A DNA stretch of 64,000 nt from JACRCT01 sp036504155. Its GTDB lineage: Bacteria > Myxococcota > Myxococcia > Myxococcales > UBA5297. Position 1 is the first letter of the stretch; the number at the start of each line of letters is the position of its first letter. This document shows, one piece after another, positions 33,641-41,802 of the stretch. Under the pieces are notes generated by a model. It saw only the letters and a program-made list of their open reading frames with translations, was not told the origin of the DNA and made no database searches. The position numbers and the translations under genes are program-made. The stretch lies in assembly GCA_036504155.1 (NCBI GenBank), contig DASXVQ010000068.1, positions 77,982-141,981 on the forward strand, read 5' to 3'.

Positions 33641-34139
33641 GACCCGCCTCTCTCGGCCGCAGCACCCGAATGGTCTGGCTCGCCTCGGCGCGCTTGATGA
33701 GGCGGCGCAGCGCCTCGCGCTCGAGGCGCTCCTCTGCGAGCGGGTCGGTCGAGGCTTTCGCCAGCCGCCCTTCTCCCGCCCGCACCGCCAGGTCCGCCAG
33801 GTGCTCCCAGCCACCTTCGTTCTCGGTCTCGGCCAACTCCAGGATGCGCAGCACGTGTGCCGCATCCCGGGCGGAGGCGACGGCCTCCTCGAGGATCCAG
33901 CCCTCGCTGCCGCGGCCGCGCTCGGTCCGCAGGGCCTCGCTCGAAGCGAAGCGACGGAGGAGCTCGGCGTGCGCCCTCTTCTGGCGCAGGGATTCCTGCA
34001 GAGGGGCCGTGTCCTCGTCGAACCCCAGGGACTCGAGCTTCTCGAGGGCCCGCTGGTATAGCGAGGCGAGCATCCCCTCGTAGAGCACGCGTCGCCCCAT
34101 CGCCTCGAGGAGCGCTCTCCTTTTCGCGGTTGCCGCCAT
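33618..34139 (-). CDS. Helical protein, possibly ferritin-like, coupled to the CHAD gene
   Basis: A 173-residue all-helical soluble protein starting MAATAKRRALLEAMGRRVLY. Helices YEGMLASLYQRALEKLESLG, LQESLRQKRAHAELLRRFA, and ARDAAHVLRILELAETENEG carry Glu and His at spacings reminiscent of ferritin-like/rubrerythrin four-helix bundles (Glu near the first helix, E-x6-H in the second, E-x3-E then H in the fourth). This is a tentative fold reading; a di-iron site is not proven. It overlaps the CHAD gene by 23 bp, suggesting a joint function, perhaps polyphosphate- or stress-related. Confidence 0.6.
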   Translation of the reverse strand: MAATAKRRALLEAMGRRVLYEGMLASLYQRALEKLESLGFDEDTAPLQESLRQKRAHAELLRRFASSEALRTERGRGSEGWILEEAVASARDAAHVLRILELAETENEGGWEHLADLAVRAGEGRLAKASTDPLAEERLEREALRRLIKRAEASQTIRVLRPREAGHARPRRA

Positions 34140-34265
34140 GGCCGCCTCGTTTCCGGTCGCCTGCAAGCTAGGCAGCCCGACGAACGGCAAGGAGGCCCTC
34201 ATCGGGCGCTGCCTCGAGCGCAATCCCGGCCAGAATTCTCGCGCCACGCCTGTTGATCGGCGTGC

Positions 34266-35237
34266 ATGAGCTCTCTTCCTTCCAGAGTCGTCGCCGCCTT
34301 GGCGGCTATCGCGCTCGCCCTCGGGCTTCAGGGTTGCCACCTGGGCGCCGGGACTTCAGTGCTCGACGGCTCCGAGCTTCAAGCAGAGGAGCAGCCCTCG
34401 CTCCGGTTCGTCGCTCTCGCGGACACGAAGAGCGGGACGGACGTTCTCGCCGCTCTGTCTCGCCAGGCCCAGATGCTCGGCCCGGCATTCGCCATCGTTC
34501 CAGGCGACCTCGAGTCCGCGGGCTTCACGAGGAGCGGCGCCACCGCCTGGAAGAAGGCCATGGACGGCGACCCCCGCGGCGCCACGAGCGACGGGATGTT
34601 CGCGCGGGTCCTCGCCGTGCGTGGAAACCACGACGGCCACGACGCGCGGGGCTGGCTGTCCTTCTTCGAGCCGGCCGAACGCGTCGCCGCCGCAGGGGGC
34701 AGCCACTACGAGGAGACCGACGGCGGCCTCTCCTACTCGTTCGACGTCGCGAACGCCCACTTCGTCGCCGTCGACGTGCCGGGCGACGTCGACCTGATGA
34801 CCGCGGCGCAGACGGCCTGGATCGACGGCGACCTGGGACAGGCCGAGGCCCGAGGCGTCACGCACTCGTTCCTCTTCTGGCACGGCCCGCTGTGGGGCCT
34901 TGCCGACCACTGTTGCGGGTCGACCAACCCCGGGATAGTCGAGGTCTTCAACCGGCATCCGAGCGTCTCCGCGACCTTCCACGGTCACGAGCACGTCAAC
35001 GCCTGGACGCACATCGGCCGCGAACGGTACCCGGGGGCGACGCGCGAATTCGAGCAGCTCGTGAGCGGACGCGCCGGCGCCGAGCCGGTGCGCTGCCTGC
35101 CGGGGCGCGCCGACTACTGCCAGGACGAGCGAGACGGCTTCCTCGTCGTCGACGTGAAGGGGCCGCAGTTCACGGTGAGCTTCTACGTCCTGGGGCAGGC
35201 CGCGCCGGTGCGCCAGCTCTCCTTCTCCAAGCGCTGA
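34266..35237 (+). CDS. Metallophosphoesterase-like lipoprotein
   Basis: A 323-residue exported protein. The signal peptide ends LGLQGC (lipobox). It has a calcineurin-like fold with GDLES (64-ish), GNHDGH, a WHGP motif (third metal His) and GHEHVNAW. The usual first motif DxH is DTKS here, so the first His ligand is missing and metal binding may be altered. Relatives hydrolyse phosphodiesters or phosphomonoesters in the periplasm. The ATG at 34266 lies in GTGCATGAG without a clear Shine-Dalgarno. It is divergent from the helical-bundle gene and convergent with pfkA. Confidence 0.85.
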   Translation: MSSLPSRVVAALAAIALALGLQGCHLGAGTSVLDGSELQAEEQPSLRFVALADTKSGTDVLAALSRQAQMLGPAFAIVPGDLESAGFTRSGATAWKKAMDGDPRGATSDGMFARVLAVRGNHDGHDARGWLSFFEPAERVAAAGGSHYEETDGGLSYSFDVANAHFVAVDVPGDVDLMTAAQTAWIDGDLGQAEARGVTHSFLFWHGPLWGLADHCCGSTNPGIVEVFNRHPSVSATFHGHEHVNAWTHIGRERYPGATREFEQLVSGRAGAEPVRCLPGRADYCQDERDGFLVVDVKGPQFTVSFYVLGQAAPVRQLSFSKR

Positions 35238-35243
35238 GCGTCG

Positions 35244-36428
35244 TCACTCGCCCAGGCAGGTCTCGACGAGGCGTGCGGTGGAGAGCCAGGGGTGGTCGGG
35301 CGGGACGATCTTCTTGAAGCCGGCGACCTTCTCCAGGCCCACCGGCTCGCACTTCTCGCCCTGGACCGCGACCATCGCGCCGCTGACGCCCTCCGCCAGG
35401 AGCTCGGCGGCGCGCGAGCCCAGGCGCGTGCACAGGATGCGATCGGCTGCCGTGGGGCTGCCACCGCGCTGGACGTGGCCGAGCGAGGTGACTCGGGCCT
35501 CCGTGCCGGTGAGCTGCTGCAGCTGGCGCGCGAAGCGGCTCGCCATCGGCTCCTGGACGAGGTGGAAGGTGGGCTCGTGGGCGCCGGCGGGCGCCGCGAT
35601 GACGTCGGCCGCAGGCCCGCCGCGCCCGTGCACTGCGCCCGCCTTCGCCCGGCTCTTCTTCCCGCTCTTTCCGCGCCGTCCGCTCGCGAGCTCGGACGCC
35701 ACCTCCGCCTTGGACCGCGCGCCCTCCGCGACGACGATGAGGGAGAAGCGCTTGCCATGGCGGCGGCGATCGAACAGGTGCTCGGCCACCACGGACAGGT
35801 CGTAGGGAATCTCCGGAATCAGGACCACGTCCGCGCCGCCGGCGATGCCCGCTCCGAGTGCCAGCCAGCCGGCGTTGTGGCCCATCACCTCACAGACGAT
35901 GAGCCGGTTGTGGGAGGTGGCGGTGGTGTGCAGCCGGTCGATGGCCTCGGTGGCGATGGTCAACGCGGTGTCGAAGCCGAAGGAGACGTCGGTCCCGGCG
36001 ACGTCGTTGTCGATGGTCTTGGGCAGGGTGAGGACGTCGAGCCCAGCCTTCTGCAGCACCAGCGCGTTCTTCTGCGTGCCGCCGCCTCCAAGGCAGACGA
36101 GGGTGTCGATGCCCAACCGGGATGCGTTGTCGACCGCGGCGGAGCTCATGTCCAACTCGCGGTCGCCCATGAGCAGCTTCTGGGGCCTGTCGCGGCTCGT
36201 GCCCAGGATGGTGCCGCCAAGGTTCAGGATGCCCGACACCGCGTGGCCGTCGAGCGGGACGGTGCGGTTCTCCACCAGCCCCCGGAAGCCATCGAGGACG
36301 CCGATGACCTTCATCCCGTACTCGGCGATCGCGGCCTTGGCGACGCCGCGGATCGCGGCGTTCAGCCCGGGGCAGTCGCCCCCCGCGGTGAGAATCCCGA
36401 TGCAGCGGTTCTTGGAATCCCTGCCCAC
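35244..36428 (-). CDS. pfkA: 6-phosphofructokinase
   Basis: A 394-residue glycolytic enzyme. Motifs are ILTAGGDCPGLNAAIR, LDGFRGL, the substrate loop PKTIDNDVAGTD (catalytic Asp), EVMGHNAGWLA, and the C-terminal LGHVQRGGSPTAADR. The phosphoryl-donor positions are mixed: the GGDGS-type loop reads GGGGTQKN (Gly at the E. coli 104 position, ATP-like), while the second site is Lys (PKTIDND, pyrophosphate-like at 124). The Gly/Lys combination is known in ATP-using members. A low-complexity insert of about 35 residues (GRRGKSGKKSRAKAGAVHGR) follows VVAEGARS. The start is GTG at 36428 behind GGAG. Confidence 0.92.
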   Translation of the reverse strand: MGRDSKNRCIGILTAGGDCPGLNAAIRGVAKAAIAEYGMKVIGVLDGFRGLVENRTVPLDGHAVSGILNLGGTILGTSRDRPQKLLMGDRELDMSSAAVDNASRLGIDTLVCLGGGGTQKNALVLQKAGLDVLTLPKTIDNDVAGTDVSFGFDTALTIATEAIDRLHTTATSHNRLIVCEVMGHNAGWLALGAGIAGGADVVLIPEIPYDLSVVAEHLFDRRRHGKRFSLIVVAEGARSKAEVASELASGRRGKSGKKSRAKAGAVHGRGGPAADVIAAPAGAHEPTFHLVQEPMASRFARQLQQLTGTEARVTSLGHVQRGGSPTAADRILCTRLGSRAAELLAEGVSGAMVAVQGEKCEPVGLEKVAGFKKIVPPDHPWLSTARLVETCLGE

Positions 36429-36448
36429 GGAGCGCTCCGGTGAAAGGC

Positions 36449-37033
36449 TCAGGCCGCCTTGCGGCGCGCCGTCCCGCGCCACCACGGCAGCACCGGCTCC
36501 GGCTTGCCGGACCCGACCGCGTAGACCTCGACCTGCGCGTGCCCCAGGCTCCCCAGGGCGGCGTCGATGACCGAAAGCGCGTAGCCAACCGTGGCGTTCA
36601 TGGCCTTTCCCCAGCGGTCCACCACGATGATGGGGACCACGGCCGCCGGATCGTCTGCGGCAATCGCGAGCGACTTCGCGGCTTCCTCCTCCAGCCTCTC
36701 CCTGCTGCCGACCGGCTTCGCCTCGACCAGGCAGCGGACGCGCTCGCCTCGGGGCAGGCTCCGGAACTGGCCGATGCTGCTCAGCACCTGCTCAACGGAT
36801 CCGCGCCGCAAGCCGGCGCTTCCCGAGACGCTGCAGACGACAATCCCCAGCTTCGCCGGCAGGACCAAGGCGAGGTCCGGGCGAGGCGTGCGCTTCGCCC
36901 CGCCGAGGAACGACCGCACGACGCAGGCGCCCTTCCAGCCGGGGACGCGGCCCTGGACCACCGCCTTGGCGAAGGGCCGCCGGACGTCCGCCTTCTTGCT
37001 GTCGCGTCGTTTTCCGTAAGTGGGGAATCGCAT
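36449..37033 (-). CDS. Hypothetical protein upstream of pfkA
   Basis: A 194-residue soluble protein, not recognised. The ATG at 37033 is preferred over 37045 because GGAGGAG sits just before it. The N-terminus is basic (MRFPTYGKRRDSKKADVRRP) and the middle has alternating beta and helix segments (LGIVVCSVSGSAGL, ERVRCLVEAKPVGSRERL). The stretch AVVPIIVVDRWGKAMNATVG is the most conserved looking, and the C-terminus is VLPWWRGTARRKAA. It ends 20 bp before the pfkA start on the same strand, so it is likely co-transcribed with pfkA. Confidence 0.6.
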   Translation of the reverse strand: MRFPTYGKRRDSKKADVRRPFAKAVVQGRVPGWKGACVVRSFLGGAKRTPRPDLALVLPAKLGIVVCSVSGSAGLRRGSVEQVLSSIGQFRSLPRGERVRCLVEAKPVGSRERLEEEAAKSLAIAADDPAAVVPIIVVDRWGKAMNATVGYALSVIDAALGSLGHAQVEVYAVGSGKPEPVLPWWRGTARRKAA

Positions 37034-37376
37034 GGTCTCCTCCATGGCCTCGAGAGTCCGCGAACCTGGCCGCGGCCGAAACTAGGCGAGGTCCTCGTCG
37101 TCCAGGAAGGGCGCTCTCCACGCGGGGGGACCGGCGGTTGAGTTTGCTTCAGATTGCCGCGCTCTCCCTGAGGTCGCGACGAACGCCAGCTCACGGGGTC
37201 GAAGCCGGAAGGCTTGCGACCACCCGCCGCCCCGCGGGCCACGTGCCTCGCGGGGCGTTGTCGTCGAGGGCGACGCGCCCGACCGCGCCGGGACCTGCCG
37301 TTTTCTGGCAGCCGAGGGAATGTCGGACCCGCCTGCTAGAAAGCAGCTAGTGCCCCCAAAGCACGAGGGAGGGACC
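37034..37376. other. 343-bp divergent intergenic region with a perfect stem
   Basis: No gene is supported. The region separates the minus-strand hypothetical/pfkA unit from yraN. A perfect 8-bp stem GCCCCGCG/CGCGGGGC lies at 37229-37256 with a 12-base loop containing ACGT. It could be a terminator-like or operator-like element. No clear sigma-70 boxes were found. Confidence 0.4.
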
Positions 37377-37829
37377 GTGAGGGACGGACAGCCAGGGGAG
37401 CAGGGAAGGTCGCAGCAGCAGCAGCAGGGGACGCGGACGCTGGCGCAGCAGCTGGGCGACGAGGCCGAGGAGCGGGCTGCGCGGTACTTCGAGGAGAAGG
37501 GCTTTGCGATCCTCGAGCGCAACTTCGTCTCGCGGATGGGGGAGGTGGACCTCATCGTCGCCAAGGGGCTGCTGCTCTGCTTCGTGGAGGTGCGCTACCG
37601 CAAGTCGATGGCCTTCGGCCGCCCGGAGGAAACGGTGTGCACCGAGAAGCGGCGCAAGGTCATCATGGCCGCGTACGACTACGGCCGGAAGCAGGGCCTG
37701 CTGGAGAAGCGGTACATCCGCTTCGACGTCGTGGCGGTGACGGGGCGCGGCGAGCGGGCGAGCGTCGTGCACATCGAGGACGCCTTCGACGCCGAGCTCC
37801 CGCGGCTTGCGCGGACGCCCTTCCTGTAG
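37377..37829 (+). CDS. yraN: YraN family (UPF0102) endonuclease-like protein
   Basis: A 150-residue protein with a restriction-endonuclease-like fold. The GTG at 37377 is set by GAGGGAGGG upstream; the first 18 residues are Gln rich. The core has AARYFEEKGFAILERNF, GEVDLIVAKGLLLCFVEVR (metal-binding Asp and Glu), AAYDYGRKQ and RFDVVAVTG. The canonical ExK reads EVRYR, with Arg in place of Lys. Function in bacteria is not established. It lies 12 bp before rsmI, a neighbourhood seen in many genomes. Confidence 0.9.
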   Translation: MRDGQPGEQGRSQQQQQGTRTLAQQLGDEAEERAARYFEEKGFAILERNFVSRMGEVDLIVAKGLLLCFVEVRYRKSMAFGRPEETVCTEKRRKVIMAAYDYGRKQGLLEKRYIRFDVVAVTGRGERASVVHIEDAFDAELPRLARTPFL

Positions 37830-37841
37830 AACAAGAGGGGC

Positions 37842-38681
37842 ATGCCTGGAACGCTCTTCTTGGTCGCGACCCCGTTGGGGAACCTCGGCGACATCACCTA
37901 CCGCGCCGTCGAGACGCTGTCGGCCGCCACGGCGATCGTCGCCGAAGACACCCGCCGGGCGCGCATCCTGTGCGAGCGCTACGGCATCGAGCGGCCGCTG
38001 GTGTCGATGCCGGCGTTCCGCGAGCTGGACCAGGCGGATGCGCTGGTGGCCCGACTGTCGAAGGGCGACACCTTGGCGCTCATCACCGACGCCGGGAGTC
38101 CGGGCATCAGCGACCCCGGGACGGCGCTGGTGGGCAAGGCGATCGCCGCGGGGATCCAGGTCGTGCCCATCCCGGGGCCGTCGGCGGCCGTGTCCGCGCT
38201 GTCCGCCTCGGGGCTGGCGACCGACCGGTTCTTCTTCGCAGGCTTCCTGCCGCGCAAGGGGACCGGACGGGAACGTGCGCTCTCGCTGCTCAAGAGGCTC
38301 GATGCGACGCTGGTGCTCTACGAGTCGCCGGAGCGGCTGCGAGAGACGCTGGACGACCTGCGGGAAGCCTTCGGCGACCGGCGGGCGGTGGTGGCGCGAG
38401 AGCTGACCAAGATCCACGAGGAGTTCGCCCGCGGGACGCTCTCCGACCTCGCGCAGCGCTTCGCCGGCGAGGTCCGCGGTGAGATCACCCTGATCGTGGA
38501 AGGTGCGAGCAGCGACGCGAGCGAGGCGGCCACGGACGAAGCCATCCTCGCCGAGGTCGAGCGGCGGCTCGCGGCAGGGGAGGGCTCGGTCAAGGAGATC
38601 GCCGGAGAGATCGCCAAGGCGACGGGCCGGCCGCGCCGCGAGGTCTACGACCTGGCGCTCAAGGCGAAGGGACGGAAGTAG
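37842..38681 (+). CDS. rsmI: 16S rRNA 2'-O-methyltransferase (C1402)
   Basis: A 279-residue tetrapyrrole-methylase-fold enzyme that methylates the ribose of C1402 in 16S rRNA. Signature segments are LFLVATPLGNLGDITYRAVE, AEDTRRARIL, LITDAGSPGISDPG, IPGPSAAVSALSASGL and FFFAGFLPRKG. KIHEEFARGTLSDL and the C-terminal helical part (VKEIAGEIAKATGRPRREVY) complete the family. The ATG at 37842 follows AAGAGGGGC. It probably forms an operon with yraN. Confidence 0.96.
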   Translation: MPGTLFLVATPLGNLGDITYRAVETLSAATAIVAEDTRRARILCERYGIERPLVSMPAFRELDQADALVARLSKGDTLALITDAGSPGISDPGTALVGKAIAAGIQVVPIPGPSAAVSALSASGLATDRFFFAGFLPRKGTGRERALSLLKRLDATLVLYESPERLRETLDDLREAFGDRRAVVARELTKIHEEFARGTLSDLAQRFAGEVRGEITLIVEGASSDASEAATDEAILAEVERRLAAGEGSVKEIAGEIAKATGRPRREVYDLALKAKGRK

Positions 38682-38780
38682 GGAGCCGGCGGTCTCGGGG
38701 ACCGGGTCGTCAGCGGCCCGGGCCAATCGAGGCCGGGACGCGACGCTTGGAACTCGAGGCGCAGGACAAGCGACCCAGGC

Positions 38781-40151
38781 TCAGAAGTTCACCACGCCCG
38801 TAGCCATGATCTGGAAGACCGTGACCTCGGTGATGCGGAAGCGCCGGCCGGGCATGTCGTAGCGGAAGTCGAAGTTGGGGCTGATCTCGCCGCTGTGGTT
38901 GTCGAGGTCGACGCAGCGGCTGCTGGCGTCTCCGCGGCAGGCGCCGTCCAGGTCCTTGCCCACCGGCTCCGAGGTGAGGAAGTGCTGGGTGTCGGTGTAG
39001 AGGCTGGCGTTGACCCGCAGCTGCACGTACTTGGCGGCGCGGCCGTACACGCCGATGGAGCCGCCCAGCGAGAGGTACTCCTCGTTGTAGAGCAGCTTGC
39101 CGATGGCGTCGGAGAGCTCGTTGTAGGTGCGCCCCTCGCTGATGTAGATGGCGCCCAGCTGGAGGTCGATGCTCACGCTCTGGAACTTGTCGGGGTTGTC
39201 GAAGGGGAAGAACTCGGCGCCGAAGACGAAGCCGCCCACGTGCGGGGGCTTGAGGCCGGTCTCGCTGACCGTCCACGGGCCGGTGCCGCAGTTCTCCGCG
39301 TAGCCCATCAGCTCCGTCTTCTTGGCGTCGTTCATCTGGCAGTTGGTGACGGAGTTGGAGGTGGCGAGGCCGTACGTGTACATGAACTTCAGGTACGGGT
39401 CGATCGCACCGAGGCGCTTGGAGATGGCGGTGGAGAAGGAGAAGCGGTGCGCGCCGTCGCCGATGGGGCCCTTGCCGGTGATGGCCGCGGTGGTCCAGGG
39501 CTTCATCACCGACTCCTTGTCCAGCAGGCCGGTGGGCATCGAGTAGTCGAAGGTCAGGACCCACTTCGGCTTGGTGTCGTCGCGCCGGTCGGACAGCGGC
39601 GCCCAGGCCAGGCCGAAGGAGACGTCGGAGAAGCCGGCGCGGTGCGTCGAGCCCTGGCTCTCGAAGATGGGCTTCGAGCCGCTGCCGGGGCCGCTGACGC
39701 AGGCGGGGTCCAGCACGTTGCCGCGCGGGTCGAGGCAGTTGTTGTGCACGGTGGAGTTGGCGTCGGTGACGGCGAGCGAGCCGTCGTCGAGCTTCTCCGC
39801 GGGGTACCACCACGACTGGTCGTGGTTGAAGACGACCGAGGCGCCGACGTGCAGCTCCAGGTCGTGGAAGAGGCCGATGGCGAGGCGCATCGGCAGGCTC
39901 TGGTGGATGGACTGGTAGCGCAGCTCGAGGACGTCGGCGATGTGCCCGTCCTGGTGGCGCTCGCGGGTGATCTTCCCGCGGCGCTGGGTGCGCTCGAAGC
40001 CGACCCACACGTCGAGGTCGAACGGGTTGTCCTTGTCGAACGAACTGGCGACCCGGGTGATCTCGGCGGCGCCGGCAGGCGCGGGCGAGAGCGCCGCGGC
40101 GGCCAGGCACAGCAGGACCAGGGTCGAACGAGCCACCGAACGAAGGCTCAT
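38781..40151 (-). CDS. Outer-membrane beta-barrel protein, unknown function
   Basis: A 456-residue exported protein. The ATG at 40151 is behind GGAGGAGTG; the signal peptide ends SPAPAGAAE. The rest is a run of amphipathic beta strands with aromatic girdles (LFHDLELHVGASVVFNHDQS; RFSFSTAISKRLGAIDPYLK; YVQLRVNASLYTDTQHF). It ends in the C-terminal Phe signature (TVFQIMATGVVNF) recognised by the BAM machinery. Cysteine-containing external loops are likely. It resembles the transporter/porin-like proteins of deltaproteobacteria; no substrate can be assigned. A promoter is visible at 40229-40257. Confidence 0.85.
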   Translation of the reverse strand: MSLRSVARSTLVLLCLAAAALSPAPAGAAEITRVASSFDKDNPFDLDVWVGFERTQRRGKITRERHQDGHIADVLELRYQSIHQSLPMRLAIGLFHDLELHVGASVVFNHDQSWWYPAEKLDDGSLAVTDANSTVHNNCLDPRGNVLDPACVSGPGSGSKPIFESQGSTHRAGFSDVSFGLAWAPLSDRRDDTKPKWVLTFDYSMPTGLLDKESVMKPWTTAAITGKGPIGDGAHRFSFSTAISKRLGAIDPYLKFMYTYGLATSNSVTNCQMNDAKKTELMGYAENCGTGPWTVSETGLKPPHVGGFVFGAEFFPFDNPDKFQSVSIDLQLGAIYISEGRTYNELSDAIGKLLYNEEYLSLGGSIGVYGRAAKYVQLRVNASLYTDTQHFLTSEPVGKDLDGACRGDASSRCVDLDNHSGEISPNFDFRYDMPGRRFRITEVTVFQIMATGVVNF

Positions 40152-40228
40152 CACTCCTCCACAGACTGCGGCCAATGCACCCGTCGCTGAAGGGCGGAGA
40201 GCACCTAAGTGCGCGTCAACAGAGGAAG

Positions 40229-40257
40229 AAGCTACTTGCCCGGGATAGGGGTGTCAA
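40229..40257 (-). promoter_or_regulatory. Candidate sigma-70 promoter of the beta-barrel gene
   Basis: On the minus strand: -35 TTGACA (40257-40252, perfect), 17-bp spacer, -10 TAGCTT (40234-40229). The start site would lie about 70 bases before the ATG at 40151. Confidence 0.5.
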
Positions 40258-40278
40258 CTTCGGGCCGCTGTCGTCCGC

Positions 40279-41658
40279 TCAAACCTCGCGTAGCCCGAAC
40301 TCCTTCATCTTGTTCTGCAGGCTCTTGCGGCTGATCTTCAGCTTCTTCGCCGCCTGGGTGACGTTGCCGCCGGTCTCCTCGAGCGCCTTGGCGATGAGGT
40401 CGCGCTCCAGCTCCGCGGCGGCCTGCTTGACGATGTCCTTCATCGAGGCGTCGCCGCCGGCCGGCGTCGCCGAGAGCTGCAGCGGCACCTTGACCGTGTC
40501 GGCTTCCTTGAGCGGCTCGGGCAGGTCCTTGGCCAGGATGACCGGGCCCTCCGAGAACAGGATCATGCGCTCCATCATGTTCTCGAGCTCGCGGATGTTC
40601 CCCGGCCAGCCGTACTCCTGGAGGATCTCCATGGCGTCCGGCTCGAGCGACTGCACCTTCTTGTTCAGCTTCTTGTTGTACTTCTCGATGAAGTGCTCGA
40701 CGAGCATCGGGATGTCGGCGACGCGGTCGCGCAGCGGCGGCAGGGTGATGGGCACCACGTTGAGCCGGTAGAAGAGGTCCTCGCGGAAGCGGCCCTCGGC
40801 CGTCTCCTTCTTGAGGTCGCGGTTGGTCGCCGCGATCAGCCGCACGTCGACCTTGAGGGTCTTGATGCCGCCGACCCGCTCGAACTCGCTCTCCTGCAGC
40901 GCCCGCAGCAGCTTGACCTGCATCTCCACCGGGATCTCGGCGATCTCGTCCAGGAAGAGCGTGCCGGTGTCCGCCAGCTCGAAGCGGCCCGGCTTGCTCG
41001 TCACCGCGCCGGTGAACGCGCCGCGCTCGTAGCCGAACAGCTCGCTCTCCATCAGGTCCTTGGGGATGGCCGCGCAGTTGACCCGGATGATCGGCTTGTT
41101 GCGCCGCGAGGACCCGGCATGCAGGGCGGTCGCCACCAGCTCCTTCCCGGTGCCCGACTCGCCGGTGATCATCACGGTCGAGGGGGTGTCGGCGACCTTT
41201 TCGATGATCTTGAAAATATCCGCCATGCCTGTGGACGCCCCGACCAGCGCCTGGCGTGCCCGCTCGTCGGCGGCCGGGATGCTGGTCCGGGAGAGCTCGT
41301 GGGTCTTCACCGCCTTGGCGATGACCGACTTGAGCTCCTCGTGCTCGAAGGGCTTGGTGATGTAGTCGAAGGCGCCCAGCTTGATGGCCTCCACGGCCGA
41401 ATCCACGGTGCCGTGGGCGGTGATCATGATGACCGGCAGGTCGGGGTCCTCGGCCAGCACGGCCTTGAGCAGCTCCAGCCCGCCCATCTGCGGCATCACC
41501 TGGTCGGTGACGACCACGTCGGCGCCGTTCTTCTTGAGCTCGGCCATCGCCTGCACGCCGTTCTCGGCGACGGCGACGTCATAGCCCTCGCGCTTGAGCA
41601 TCGCGGCCAGCACCTTGCGCAGGTTGGCCTCGTCGTCGACGACAAGTGCTCTCGCCAT
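40279..41658 (-). CDS. NtrC-family sigma-54 response regulator
   Basis: A 459-residue two-component activator. The receiver domain (1-120) has the acidic pair in VVDDEANLRK, phosphorylation Asp in VVVTDQVMPQMGG, and conserved Thr and Lys (MITAHG, ITKPF). The AAA+ domain has Walker A GESGTGKE, the sigma-54 loop GAFTGA, Walker B TLFLDEIAE and the arginine-finger region FREDLFYRLNV. The C-terminal Fis-type helix-turn-helix is GGNVTQAAKKLKISRKSLQN. The start at 41658 follows GGAGTC. No histidine kinase gene is adjacent, so the partner and regulon are unknown. It is divergent from xerD. Confidence 0.95.
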   Translation of the reverse strand: MARALVVDDEANLRKVLAAMLKREGYDVAVAENGVQAMAELKKNGADVVVTDQVMPQMGGLELLKAVLAEDPDLPVIMITAHGTVDSAVEAIKLGAFDYITKPFEHEELKSVIAKAVKTHELSRTSIPAADERARQALVGASTGMADIFKIIEKVADTPSTVMITGESGTGKELVATALHAGSSRRNKPIIRVNCAAIPKDLMESELFGYERGAFTGAVTSKPGRFELADTGTLFLDEIAEIPVEMQVKLLRALQESEFERVGGIKTLKVDVRLIAATNRDLKKETAEGRFREDLFYRLNVVPITLPPLRDRVADIPMLVEHFIEKYNKKLNKKVQSLEPDAMEILQEYGWPGNIRELENMMERMILFSEGPVILAKDLPEPLKEADTVKVPLQLSATPAGGDASMKDIVKQAAAELERDLIAKALEETGGNVTQAAKKLKISRKSLQNKMKEFGLREV

Positions 41659-41802
41659 GGAAGACTCCGACAGTCTCAAAAGGGCCGTGAACGCTAGCAC
41701 AAGCCCGATCCCAGGAGGCGGGGAGTCGCTAAGTGCGCGAGATCACGTGCTTCGTTGGTACATAAAGTGGCGAACTGCGCCGGCGGGAGTAGCCTTTCCG
41801 GC

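Noticed and set aside
40206..41745. Shared CTAAGTGCGCG 11-mer near 40206 and 41730
   Set aside because: Two copies upstream of unrelated genes in a G+C-rich sequence; no dyad and no further similarity around it.
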